Shown here one piece after another: positions 1 to 8,848 of a DNA stretch of 64,000 bases. Each line of letters opens with the position of its first letter. Position 1 is the first letter of the stretch. The position numbers and the translations under genes were made by a program. The stretch is from Nannocystis bainbridge (GTDB lineage: Bacteria; Myxococcota_A; Polyangia; Nannocystales; Nannocystaceae). The DNA lies in contig NZ_JAQNDL010000003.1 in NCBI RefSeq assembly GCF_028368995.1, forward strand, positions 1,860,001-1,924,000, written 5' to 3'. Below the pieces are notes generated by a model that saw only the letters and a list, made by a program, of their open reading frames with translations, had not been told where the DNA came from and did no database searches.

Positions 1-1940
1 TTGACCTCGGCGAGCTCGCGCACTGCTTCGCGCGCGAGGGCGAGCGGGAGGTCTTTACAGCGCATGGAGAGATTGCCTGCGACCCAGCGCTTGCCGGACT
101 TCGCCTCGAGGCCGGCGGCGAGGAGTCGGTTGACGGCGCCGCCGGCGAAGGTATGCCAAAGGACGCCGTCGGGCAGTTCTTCGAGCGGAGCGCTGCCCTC
201 GGCGAGGATACCGGCGTAGGAACCGCGGAGCATCTGCAGTTCCTGGGCCGCCGCTTTCGTGAGCCAGGCGTCCTCCTCGCCCGCGCGCGCGAGCACGTCG
301 CGCATCGCCTGGCAGAGCTGCATCGATAGCGTGCCTGGGAGCCCGAGCCAGCTCGGGACACGGCCGTGCTCGGCCGGCCGGACGTGCAAGACTCCCTTGG
401 ACCAGTCGACCGAGCCGACCTCCCACGCGCGCCCCGAGAGCCGGAAGCACAGCGGCCCCTGCTGGTGGTCGTGCATCGAGACGAAGAGCGCCTGGATATA
501 GCCGACGTCGTCCTTGCCATGCTGGATGCGCATCACCGGCGGGGCGGTGAATACGGCATAAAGCTCGAAGAAGTTACGGCGGCCGTAGAGCTTCTCGCCG
601 CGCTGGCCGAGCGACAGCAGGCCGTCCGATTCGTAGAGGATGTCGCGCTGGAGCATCGTGTCGACGAGCTCGTGTAGGCGCTCTGGGTGGACGCTCGAGA
701 ACGGATAGGCGGCTTCGATCCACGGCAGCAGCTGGTGGCGCGAGATGCCGCCCTCCTGCAGGACGAGCGCCATCACCTGATGCGCGAGCACGTGCATCGC
801 TTGCGACGCGGGCTTCACGTCCTCGACCCAGCCCGATTGGGCGAGGCGCAACAGCGCGACCGACTGCAGGAGGGACTCTGGGCTCAGGCAGAAGAAGGTA
901 CAGTTGGCGCGGGTGTTGGCACGGCGGCCGGTGCGCCCGAGGCGCTGGAGGAACGAGGCGACCGAGCCCGGGGCGTCGACCTGAATCACCTGATCGAGGT
1001 CGCCCACGTCGATCCCGAGCTCCATCGTCGACGTGCAGACGATCGCGGTGTTCTGACCGCGGGCGAACTGCTCCTCGGCGAGCGCCCGGTCGGCACGGCT
1101 GACGGAGCTGTGATGAATGAACACCTCGACGCCTGAGCCGCCGAGGGCCTGGGCCACGCGCTCGGCCTTCGAGCGGCTCTCGACGAACACGAGGCTCTTC
1201 TTGTCGCGAGCGATCTGGGCGATGCCGAGGGCGGCGTGGCCGATGTCCTCGCAGTGCTCGACGCGGAGCTGCCGCTCGGCCGGGGGGCGCGGCGGGTCGA
1301 CGAGCCGGAACGGGCGCCGGCTCGAGCCCTGGAGCCACTCGCCTATCACGAGCGGATTGCCGACCGTCGCGGACAGGCCGATCCGCTGGATGTCGCGCCC
1401 GCAGAACGCGCCGAGGCGCTCGAGCAGGGCGGCTAGGTGAGCGCCGCGGTCGTCGCCGGCGAAGGCGTGAACCTCGTCGATCACGACGGCGGACAGGCCC
1501 CGGAAGAGCGCGCGGGCGTCGGTGCGCTCGCTGATCATCATCACCTCGAGCGACTCGGGAGTCGTCATCAAGATGTGCGCGGGGGCGTCACGGAAGCGGT
1601 GCTTGCGAGCGTCGCCAACGTCGCCGTGCCACTTGAAGACCTCGAGGCCGACCATGCGCGCGTAGCTGGTGAGCCGCTCCTCCTGATTGTTGAGGAGAGC
1701 GCGGATCGGGCACACGTACAGGACCGAGACGGGTTGGAGGTTCTCGCTGAGGATCCGCGAGAGCAGCGGGAAGATCGCCGCTTCGGTCTTGCCGCCGGCG
1801 GTCGGGGCGAGCACCACCGCGTTGCAGCCGTCGAGCACGGCGTCAATCGTCAGTTCCTGGACCGGGCGCAGCGAGCGCCAGCCGAGATCGTGGACGATCG
1901 CGTGCTGGAGGTGAGGATGAAGGCGGTCGATGCCGGGCAT
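1..1940 (-). CDS. brxHI: BrxHI, Lhr-like superfamily 2 helicase of type 2 BREX (partial, runs off the left edge)
   Basis: ATP-dependent nucleic-acid helicase, the last gene of the type 2 BREX operon. Its exact step in BREX defence is not known. The frame is open from ATG at 1940 to the window edge (646 codons, no stop), so the C-terminus is missing. Visible helicase motifs are Walker A PTAGGKTEA (K51), the DEVH box (D155-H158) and LSATVGN near residue 190, in the Lhr-like arrangement. The upstream NACHT gene ends 3 bases before this ATG (TAG-CTG-ATG), and the two genes are in the same reading frame, so the start could not lie further upstream without reading through that amber codon. Identification rests on motifs plus operon position after brxD. 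Confidence 0.88.
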   Translation of the reverse strand, partial: MPGIDRLHPHLQHAIVHDLGWRSLRPVQELTIDAVLDGCNAVVLAPTAGGKTEAAIFPLLSRILSENLQPVSVLYVCPIRALLNNQEERLTSYARMVGLEVFKWHGDVGDARKHRFRDAPAHILMTTPESLEVMMISERTDARALFRGLSAVVIDEVHAFAGDDRGAHLAALLERLGAFCGRDIQRIGLSATVGNPLVIGEWLQGSSRRPFRLVDPPRPPAERQLRVEHCEDIGHAALGIAQIARDKKSLVFVESRSKAERVAQALGGSGVEVFIHHSSVSRADRALAEEQFARGQNTAIVCTSTMELGIDVGDLDQVIQVDAPGSVASFLQRLGRTGRRANTRANCTFFCLSPESLLQSVALLRLAQSGWVEDVKPASQAMHVLAHQVMALVLQEGGISRHQLLPWIEAAYPFSSVHPERLHELVDTMLQRDILYESDGLLSLGQRGEKLYGRRNFFELYAVFTAPPVMRIQHGKDDVGYIQALFVSMHDHQQGPLCFRLSGRAWEVGSVDWSKGVLHVRPAEHGRVPSWLGLPGTLSMQLCQAMRDVLARAGEEDAWLTKAAAQELQMLRGSYAGILAEGSAPLEELPDGVLWHTFAGGAVNRLLAAGLEAKSGKRWVAGNLSMRCKDLPLALAREAVRELAEV

Positions 1941-1943
1941 CAG

Positions 1944-4907
1944 CTATTGGACATCCTGTGATCGGGCTGACGAACCAGGACCAGGCTCATCGTCGGTCCT
2001 GGCGTCAGAGGTAGCGCTTCCCTGGGCTTGCTGGTCGTGGACCTTCATATTGTTGTGTGTGGGCGCTTCAAACGAATCGCCGATCGATCTAATTGCCGAC
2101 AGTGGAATAAAGCCGTCGGGCCATCGTGTGAAAGTGTCGAATCTTACCCGAGCGAGGTCTACGTGAAGGTGGAACACACCTGCGAGACTCGCGCCTTCGA
2201 AATTCACACCTTCGAGATTCGCGCCAAAGAGATTTGCTTCTTCAAGGTCGGCGCCTGCGAAATTTGCCTTCTGCAAGTCCGCGTTGGCAAAATTCGCATC
2301 AAAGAGGGTTGCGTTACAGAACTTTGCGCCATACAGGTTTGCGTCTTCGAGATCTGCATAAACGAGGTCCGCCTCACAAAGATCCGCACGAAGGAGGTCG
2401 GCTCGAATAAACGACACACTGTTGAGATTCGCCCCGTAGAAACTTGCCAGTCTGAGGTTCGCACCCGCGAGATGCGCACCCTTGAGATTTGCCCCCCTGA
2501 AATTTGTCCCTTCAAGGCTTGCACCGTCAAGATTCGCGCCTTCGAGGTGCGCGCCTTCGAAATTCGAGCCTTGGCCGACGAGGCCAAGAAGCAGCGACCC
2601 CGGTTTCACAATGACAACAGGAGCAAAAAACATCGGAGGTTTCTTTCTTACGATCGTCCACCATGTCGAAATCGTCAAGAGCACCGAGCCGTCTCCGATA
2701 TCGAAACACTCGTCAAGGCGCTGGGCGAGATGACAGCCGATGGCGAGGGCTGCTTGCCGCACCAGTGTCCGCTGGTCATTGCGGAATGTAGGTCGACCAT
2801 CGCTCGTGCGGACCGCTTCGTCTTCAACGGTCGCTCGGGCCCAGTCGAGAAGGCGTCGACGATCTTGTTCTCCCCACATGTCGAGACGCTCGCGCAGGAA
2901 TAATAAGACCCTCGAATCGCTCTCCACGAGCGGGGCACCGGAGATGCCCTCCTCAAGTGCATCAAAATTGTGGCGGCCGGCAGTGAGTAATCGCCGTAAC
3001 TGCCGCTCCCAGAACCGCGCGGCCGCGAACTCCAGGAACGAACGGTGACCGAAGAAAAATTGTGGACTTCCGCCAGCAAATTGCGCCTGCATGCCAAGCA
3101 AGAGTCCGATCCGCACCTGCTCGAGTGTTGACTCAGAGATGCCCAGATCGTTCTCGAGCACAGCCAAGATATGCCAGCGTGACAGGGCCAGACCTGAAAA
3201 TTCACGCCGCATCGCCTCCCAGGCAACTCGATCCATTAGCAACCGAATTGCTTCAATGGCGGAACGTCGGCCCCCCTCCTCACCCTTCCACGGTGGCAAC
3301 TCGCCCCGGCTGACCAAGGTCTCACGCGCTCGCTCGGCTGCTTCCTTGATCTGAGGGTGGACTTCGCCGCTGCGCTGGTATTTGCCGGTCGCCAGCGTAT
3401 CAAAAAACGCTTCGTAGATCTGGACCTGGGGTATAATTCCCTCCTTCCGCGCATAGGTCGGCCACGTCAGCACAAGCATGAAAAGGAGAATCGGAATTTG
3501 TGCGAGGTCGGTAAGACCGTGCAATGCGATATTCTCGCGGGTAGGTCCTGCGTTCGGCCAGGCCCACAGCCACTCATCTATCTGCCTCTCGTCAAACCTC
3601 TGAAGCTTGACGTGCGGAATCACGTGTTCTCTGCTTTTGGCGTCAAGTTGAGACAACGCCTCGGGCCGCGAGAAAACAATGAAGCGCTGTTCGTCTGAGG
3701 CATAATCGAAGAGTTCCCGGAGCAAGTTTCGTGCTTGCTCCGTGTTCATCGCTAATTCGTCCAGGCCGTCCAGAAGGATCACGGCGTGTCCCTCCCGTGG
3801 TGGCGCAAACGCAGGATCGTCAACTCTTAGCGAAACCCCGATCGCTTCCGCGCTACGCTTAAGCGCGCGTCGGATAACGTCGTCCAGACTTTGATGGGCT
3901 ATCGAGCTATCGGCGCAGCGGACATAAATTGGAAAAACCCGCTGACAACTTGGATCAATACTATTAGGATCGAGATACGCTGAAGCCCAACGCCATGCCA
4001 GCGTCCGAGCTGTCAATGATTTGCCCATTCCAAAATCGGCGCTAACACACACAACCTTATGTTGGCACAGCAACTCCGCGAGCAACGTGAGCACTGGTCC
4101 AGTGCGGGTCCCTTTGCCCAAATCATATTTAGCATTCGGTTCGACATACGACTGCTCGAGCGGCAGATCAGGAATTCCCTCTGAGGTGTCCACTCCGGCG
4201 AACACGTGCTTGTGCCGCCATGCGGCTATGTCGGTCACCAAGAGCCGGCGCAATGCTTCGCCGCGCGGCAGGCCGTCAGTCAGTAGGGTGCGCAGTTCAG
4301 CGTTGCCGCCGCGGGCCAACACCTCGCGGAAGGCGCGCGTGAAAGCGCGCTCGAACGTTTGTACGTCGCCATCTTGTTCGCGCGGCAGCAGCGGGGGGGC
4401 GTCAACGGTGACCGCGGGGTCGGTGAAGGCCGCCCACAGAGCTTGGTACATCGGGCTCGCAGTCGGCGTCTCCAGCCAGGTATCACGCGGCAGCGGAGAT
4501 GGAGTGGCGCGTCCCAGCAGGTCCAGCGCGAACTTGATCGCAGCTTCGACCTCTTGCAGGCGACCGCGTACCCAGGTGGGGGCAAACCATTTGCCCCACT
4601 TGTTCGGGCGGCCAGCCATTTCGCCGCTTCCGCCCCAGTACACCGCGAGCGCCTCCCCGAAACATGCTACGTGAATGGCCCACAGGTGTACGGCTTGCTC
4701 GGGCCGAGCGGACGCCGGCGCGAGAGATTTGAAGAGGTCGCTGGCCTTTCCGATTACGTCCGCGCCGAGCCCGAGCAGTTTCGTCAGCCAGCCGAGCCGA
4801 TCCTGGGTGGGGAACGTGGTCCAGCCGTCCCAGACGGACAATTTGCAGCCGCTTTCCAGCAGCTTGATCGACGACGTGACTAGCGCGAGCGTTACGGGGT
4901 CGGCCAC
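1944..4907 (-). CDS. NACHT ATPase with C-terminal pentapeptide repeats, embedded in the BREX operon
   Basis: 987-residue STAND/NLR-like protein. Residues 1-260 are an unrecognised, probably helical, N-terminal region. The NTPase has Walker A ADFGMGKS (K296) and the NACHT-type Walker B ILLDGLDEL (D380, D383, E384), followed by FIVFSRPEA as sensor. A helical linker leads to about 28 pentapeptide repeats of the A(D/N)LxxA kind, roughly residues 778-915, which should form a right-handed beta-helix. GTG start at 4907, with GAGGGA about 8 bases upstream; the brxD stop is 3 bases before it. Bacterial NACHT proteins are known phage-defence sensors, so a defence role is likely but inferred. The gene is visibly less GC-rich than its neighbours (28 of 60 bases in line 2281-2340), which suggests later acquisition. 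Confidence 0.88.
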   Translation of the reverse strand: MADPVTLALVTSSIKLLESGCKLSVWDGWTTFPTQDRLGWLTKLLGLGADVIGKASDLFKSLAPASARPEQAVHLWAIHVACFGEALAVYWGGSGEMAGRPNKWGKWFAPTWVRGRLQEVEAAIKFALDLLGRATPSPLPRDTWLETPTASPMYQALWAAFTDPAVTVDAPPLLPREQDGDVQTFERAFTRAFREVLARGGNAELRTLLTDGLPRGEALRRLLVTDIAAWRHKHVFAGVDTSEGIPDLPLEQSYVEPNAKYDLGKGTRTGPVLTLLAELLCQHKVVCVSADFGMGKSLTARTLAWRWASAYLDPNSIDPSCQRVFPIYVRCADSSIAHQSLDDVIRRALKRSAEAIGVSLRVDDPAFAPPREGHAVILLDGLDELAMNTEQARNLLRELFDYASDEQRFIVFSRPEALSQLDAKSREHVIPHVKLQRFDERQIDEWLWAWPNAGPTRENIALHGLTDLAQIPILLFMLVLTWPTYARKEGIIPQVQIYEAFFDTLATGKYQRSGEVHPQIKEAAERARETLVSRGELPPWKGEEGGRRSAIEAIRLLMDRVAWEAMRREFSGLALSRWHILAVLENDLGISESTLEQVRIGLLLGMQAQFAGGSPQFFFGHRSFLEFAAARFWERQLRRLLTAGRHNFDALEEGISGAPLVESDSRVLLFLRERLDMWGEQDRRRLLDWARATVEDEAVRTSDGRPTFRNDQRTLVRQAALAIGCHLAQRLDECFDIGDGSVLLTISTWWTIVRKKPPMFFAPVVIVKPGSLLLGLVGQGSNFEGAHLEGANLDGASLEGTNFRGANLKGAHLAGANLRLASFYGANLNSVSFIRADLLRADLCEADLVYADLEDANLYGAKFCNATLFDANFANADLQKANFAGADLEEANLFGANLEGVNFEGASLAGVFHLHVDLARVRFDTFTRWPDGFIPLSAIRSIGDSFEAPTHNNMKVHDQQAQGSATSDARTDDEPGPGSSARSQDVQ

Positions 4908-4910
4908 GGA

Positions 4911-6275
4911 CTATCCCTCAAGTCGGCGCGTTCTCGGCGCCGGGGCGGACTGTTGCTCCTTGGGCGCTTCGGCTTCGGGGGCCTCCGGAGGTTCGAACGA
5001 ACGGCCGTGCTTCGCGGCCAGCTCCTCCGGCGTCAGCTTGCCGTCGTCGAGCTCTAGCTTGTAGTGCGCGGCGGGGGCGTATTGCTCGTGGAGGTCGACG
5101 CGATCCATCACGTCGATCAGCTCGCGCAGGAACAGCCGCGGCGCGAGGGCGACCTTGCCGCCGAAGCCGGCGGTGATCTGTGTGACAAGGGCGCCGAGGA
5201 AGCGGTCGTCCACCTTGGCAGCGACGCGGTCGGCGTGCTTCGCGGGGTACAGGTCGCGCACGCAGCGGCCGACGGTCAGCAGGCGCTCCGGCGTGAACGG
5301 CAGCAGGCGTACCTGGGTCGCTCGGAGGTTGTCCCATTGCGGGTCGTCGCCGAAGTTGACCTGGACGCGTTGGTATAGCGGAGCGAGAGCCTTGAGGCCC
5401 TTGTAGCCCTCGAAGAAGTCGCGGGTGCCGGTGACGACCAGGTACAGGCCCGGGAGTTCCTCCTTGGCGAGCATGTCCATGAGCTGCCGGAGGGCGTTGA
5501 GCGACTTCTCGCGGGTCTGCGCGTTCATGCGCTGAATCGTCTCGACCTCGTCGAGGACGACGACCAGGCCATCGTAGCCGGACTGGCGCAGAAGCTGCAG
5601 CAGGCCGGCGAGGAAGGTCAGCGACGCCTGACCGTCGACCTTGCCCTTGGTACCGGCGGCACGGAGGACCGAACGGTCGGTGTGCGGCTGGCCCGCGAGC
5701 CAGGCGAGCAGACCCTGCGCGGTCGAGAAGTCCCCCTCATGGGTCGCGCGGTGGTAGGCGCGGAGGATCTGGGCGAACGCAGGGTTGCGCCGCGAGAGGT
5801 CGGCGAGTTTGTCCTCGAGGCGCTGCTCGGTCGCGTCGGCGAAGTTGGGGTCGTCCTCGGTCATGCCGCGCAGGCGCATGACCTCCTCGCCGATCTGGTA
5901 CAGCCAGCCCTCGACGACGGCCTGGAAGGCGTTGGGGCCGTCGGCCGCGGTCTCGAGCCGCTCGATCAGGCGGCGGTAAACGGTCTCCAAGTGGTGCAGC
6001 GGGGTGTCATTGATCGAGATCTGGACCTCGGCGGTCGCAAATCGGCGCTCGCGCGCCTTCGCGCATAGGTAGCGGGCGGCGAAAGTCTTGCCGGTGCCGT
6101 ACTCGCCACGGATCCACTTGGCGAGGCCCTTACCGGTGGCGACGAAGTCGAGCTCTTCATTGACCGCGCCGAGCAACTTCTCGAGGCCGGTAGCGAAATG
6201 TCCGAGGCCCTGGGCGGGCACGAGGCCGCTGCGCAGGGCGTTGACGATCGTCGCCGACTCGTTGACTGCGGGCAT
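4911..6275 (-). CDS. brxD: BrxD, BREX P-loop ATPase (DUF2791 type)
   Basis: 454-residue AAA-like ATPase. The Walker A is GEYGTGKT (K63), the Walker B is VVVLDEVET (D242, E243), and sensor-like LVVTGTRDFFEG follows. The family is found in BREX types 2 and 3 and is required for defence, with unknown biochemical role. The ATG at 6275 overlaps the pglZ stop by one base (TGATG), so the two are translationally coupled. The C-terminal 40 residues are a Pro/Glu/Ala-rich tail. Assigned from the P-loop sequence, length and position immediately after pglZ. Confidence 0.9.
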   Translation of the reverse strand: MPAVNESATIVNALRSGLVPAQGLGHFATGLEKLLGAVNEELDFVATGKGLAKWIRGEYGTGKTFAARYLCAKARERRFATAEVQISINDTPLHHLETVYRRLIERLETAADGPNAFQAVVEGWLYQIGEEVMRLRGMTEDDPNFADATEQRLEDKLADLSRRNPAFAQILRAYHRATHEGDFSTAQGLLAWLAGQPHTDRSVLRAAGTKGKVDGQASLTFLAGLLQLLRQSGYDGLVVVLDEVETIQRMNAQTREKSLNALRQLMDMLAKEELPGLYLVVTGTRDFFEGYKGLKALAPLYQRVQVNFGDDPQWDNLRATQVRLLPFTPERLLTVGRCVRDLYPAKHADRVAAKVDDRFLGALVTQITAGFGGKVALAPRLFLRELIDVMDRVDLHEQYAPAAHYKLELDDGKLTPEELAAKHGRSFEPPEAPEAEAPKEQQSAPAPRTRRLEG

Positions 6276-8848
6276 CAGCGGTCCTTTCCTTGATAACGAT
6301 ACATGGTCTCACCGCTCGGCAGCTTCTCGTCGGTGAATAGCGTGTGGCCCGAAGCGTGGAGGGCTCGCTTGAGCGTGACCATCAGGCCGTTGAGGCGGCC
6401 GGGGTTCTTGCGCAGGCGCTCGGCGAGCTCGCTCGCGCGGGCCGAGCCGTTCTCGCGCAGGAGGACGAGGACGGACTTCTCGTCGTTGCCGAGCTTGGCC
6501 AGGAGCTCGGGCGGGAGGGGCAGCGCGTCGGCCCGCTCGGCGGGGTTGAAGAGGGTGAGCTGTGGTTTGGGCGCGGTCGGCAGCTTGTCCGAGGGCGTCT
6601 CGATCGGCAGCTCGACGGGGCGCGGCGGCGGGACGGGCTCGACGACCGAGCCCTGACCGAACCACCACGCGGGCTCGTCGGCGTGGAGGCCGTCGCGCTC
6701 GAGCCAGGCGAGGGGGACGACCATCTCCTCGAGGCTGCACCCGCCGTGGAAGCCGACCTGCGGGGAGCCGAGGTAGGCGCCGCTGCGCCATGCGAACGCG
6801 CGCCGCTCGGGCGGGCCCCCGAGGCCCCCGAGGTCGATCTCGATGAAGCTGTCCGGCGCGGCGTTCTTGCCGAGCGGGAGGAAGCGCGGCGCCCCTTTCC
6901 CGGCGCCGACCCGCAGCTTGTTTTCGACGTAGGGGCTGTGGCCGTGGTCGGCGGTGACGAGGATCTTCCGCCGCGACTTGAGGGCGACCTGCAAGCTCGG
7001 TTTGAAGGCGCTGATGTCCTCGGGCGAGAGGCGCACGGTCGAACCGGTGTTGACGGAGCCGATCTGGTCGTCGACGGCGTTGAACACCGCGGCGACGACG
7101 TCGAGCGACTCGTCGGCGAGCGCAGCGAGCAGCGCCTGCCCTCCGTCGGCGAGGTCGGCCTTGAGGAACAGACGGCGGTTGCGCCGCTCGAGGGCCTTGT
7201 TTTGGTTGAAGCGGGCCTTGTCGGTCTTCGCCTCTTGCTCGTCGCGGAAGACGGTCTCGGCGGCCAGCGGGTCCTGCGGGAGCTCTCCGAGGAAGATCGC
7301 GCCGCGCGCGTGGCTGGTGATGGTCGGCAGCGGCGAGAGCGCAGGAATGCCGGCGACACGGCCGTCCGCGTCGGGGCGGATCCCGATCGGGAAGGTGTTG
7401 TCCTGCGAGAGCGCGTGCAGGAGCTCGAGGAAGACGGGGTAGCTGCAACCGTCGAGCACGACGAGGAAGAGGCGCGCCCCGGGATCCTGCTGCCATACGG
7501 GGGCCACGGTGCGCTTCCACAGGCGATGCAGCGGCGTCAGCCCGGTGTGGTGCAGCGCGGCCTCGTAGCCAGCCGCCAGGGCCGCCGCGAACTGCTGGTT
7601 CTCCCGCTCGCGGCGCGCATAGGCGGCGGTGAGGACTGACTTTGCCTCGGCGTGGTGCGCGGCGCTGCTGGCGAGGGCGCGGCGGAGCTGCAGGATCGCC
7701 AGATCGGCGAACGCGCCGTTGCGCTGGTAGTCCTGCACCTGGGCGAGGATGTCGGTCGACGGCGTGAACGGCTGGTCGAGGTAGCGCGAGAGGCGGCCCA
7801 TCGCCACGAGGACGGCCAGGCTGACGCGGTTGATGTTCGCGGAGCGATGGGCCGTGAGCCAGGAGATTTCCGCGAGGCTGATCGCCTTGCCGTCCGCGGC
7901 CTGCTTGGCGAGCGCGTGACAGCGGCTGGCGAACGCGAGCGGCAGCACGTGGCTGGTCTGGAGCTGCGCCGGAAGGAGACACTCGCGGCCGATCCGGTCG
8001 GCCTCGTCGAGGAGCGGCGTCGCCAGGTCGCCGAGGATCGCCAGCGTGTCCTCGGCGAGGCGGGTCAGCACGCGGCGCAGGATCCGGCGGTCCATCTCGA
8101 GCGGGGGTTCGGTCGCCGCCTGCCACAGCGGGCCCCAGACCGGCTTGCCGAGCTCCGGCACCTCGACGGTCAAGATCGCGCCGTGGATGACGAGTTGACG
8201 CAGGCGGCGCTCGGGCTGGGCGAGCGCCCACGAGAGCAGCCGGCCGTCGTCGCCGTGCATGGTCAGCAACGCGTCGCGCACGAGCTGGCTGACGCCAAGC
8301 GACCACTGCGGCGGCTCCTGCACCCACGCAGCGAGCAGTTGCGCCGGTGTCTGGGTGCGGACGCGCTCGCCGACGCTGACGTCGACCAGCATCTCGGTCA
8401 ACAGCCGCCGGTCGATCACGGTCGGCAGGGTCCGGTGGCTCATCATCACGCCGAGCTTGTGGACATGCTCGAGCGCGAGCTTCTGCATGTACGGCGCGTC
8501 GGCGCCGACGACGCGGACGCCGAGGTGCGCCTCGAGCACGTCGTTGATCGTGAGCGCGTGGACTCGTTGATCCTGGGCGCGTCGCAGGATGTCCGGCGCC
8601 TTCTGGATCTGGAGCGCGACCGCCTCGGGCATCACGGCGATCAGCGGCGCTCCCTTGGCCCTCCAGAGCAGGTGTCGCAGGCCGAGCTCGGTGGCGATGC
8701 GGTGGACGCGATAGACGCCCTTGGGCGTCGTCATTTGCTCGGGCAGGTTCTCGAGGCCCTCACTGTCGATGACGAGCAAGAAGCCCTTCTCGTTGGCGCC
8801 GCCTGACTTTTCGAGCAGGCCACGCAGGAGCAGGTGAGCCGCGCTCAC
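6275..8848 (-). CDS. pglZ: PglZ, BREX alkaline-phosphatase-fold protein
   Basis: 857-residue member of the PglZ family, the hallmark of all BREX systems. The alkaline-phosphatase fold shows as FLVVLDGCSYPVF (metal-binding D466) and ILVTADHGHS (D634, H635), the two conserved metal-ligand blocks. Other PglZ proteins have shown metal-dependent nuclease activity, so phosphatase function should not be assumed. The C-terminal 100 residues look like a winged-helix domain (LRENGSARASELAERLRK). The start overlaps the pglY stop by 4 bases (ATGA). Confidence 0.93.
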   Translation of the reverse strand: MSAAHLLLRGLLEKSGGANEKGFLLVIDSEGLENLPEQMTTPKGVYRVHRIATELGLRHLLWRAKGAPLIAVMPEAVALQIQKAPDILRRAQDQRVHALTINDVLEAHLGVRVVGADAPYMQKLALEHVHKLGVMMSHRTLPTVIDRRLLTEMLVDVSVGERVRTQTPAQLLAAWVQEPPQWSLGVSQLVRDALLTMHGDDGRLLSWALAQPERRLRQLVIHGAILTVEVPELGKPVWGPLWQAATEPPLEMDRRILRRVLTRLAEDTLAILGDLATPLLDEADRIGRECLLPAQLQTSHVLPLAFASRCHALAKQAADGKAISLAEISWLTAHRSANINRVSLAVLVAMGRLSRYLDQPFTPSTDILAQVQDYQRNGAFADLAILQLRRALASSAAHHAEAKSVLTAAYARRERENQQFAAALAAGYEAALHHTGLTPLHRLWKRTVAPVWQQDPGARLFLVVLDGCSYPVFLELLHALSQDNTFPIGIRPDADGRVAGIPALSPLPTITSHARGAIFLGELPQDPLAAETVFRDEQEAKTDKARFNQNKALERRNRRLFLKADLADGGQALLAALADESLDVVAAVFNAVDDQIGSVNTGSTVRLSPEDISAFKPSLQVALKSRRKILVTADHGHSPYVENKLRVGAGKGAPRFLPLGKNAAPDSFIEIDLGGLGGPPERRAFAWRSGAYLGSPQVGFHGGCSLEEMVVPLAWLERDGLHADEPAWWFGQGSVVEPVPPPRPVELPIETPSDKLPTAPKPQLTLFNPAERADALPLPPELLAKLGNDEKSVLVLLRENGSARASELAERLRKNPGRLNGLMVTLKRALHASGHTLFTDEKLPSGETMYRYQGKDR

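Noticed and set aside
2160..2580. Tandem DNA repeat or CRISPR-like array
   Set aside because: The 15-base periodicity comes from pentapeptide repeats within the NACHT gene and is degenerate at DNA level; there are no spacers.
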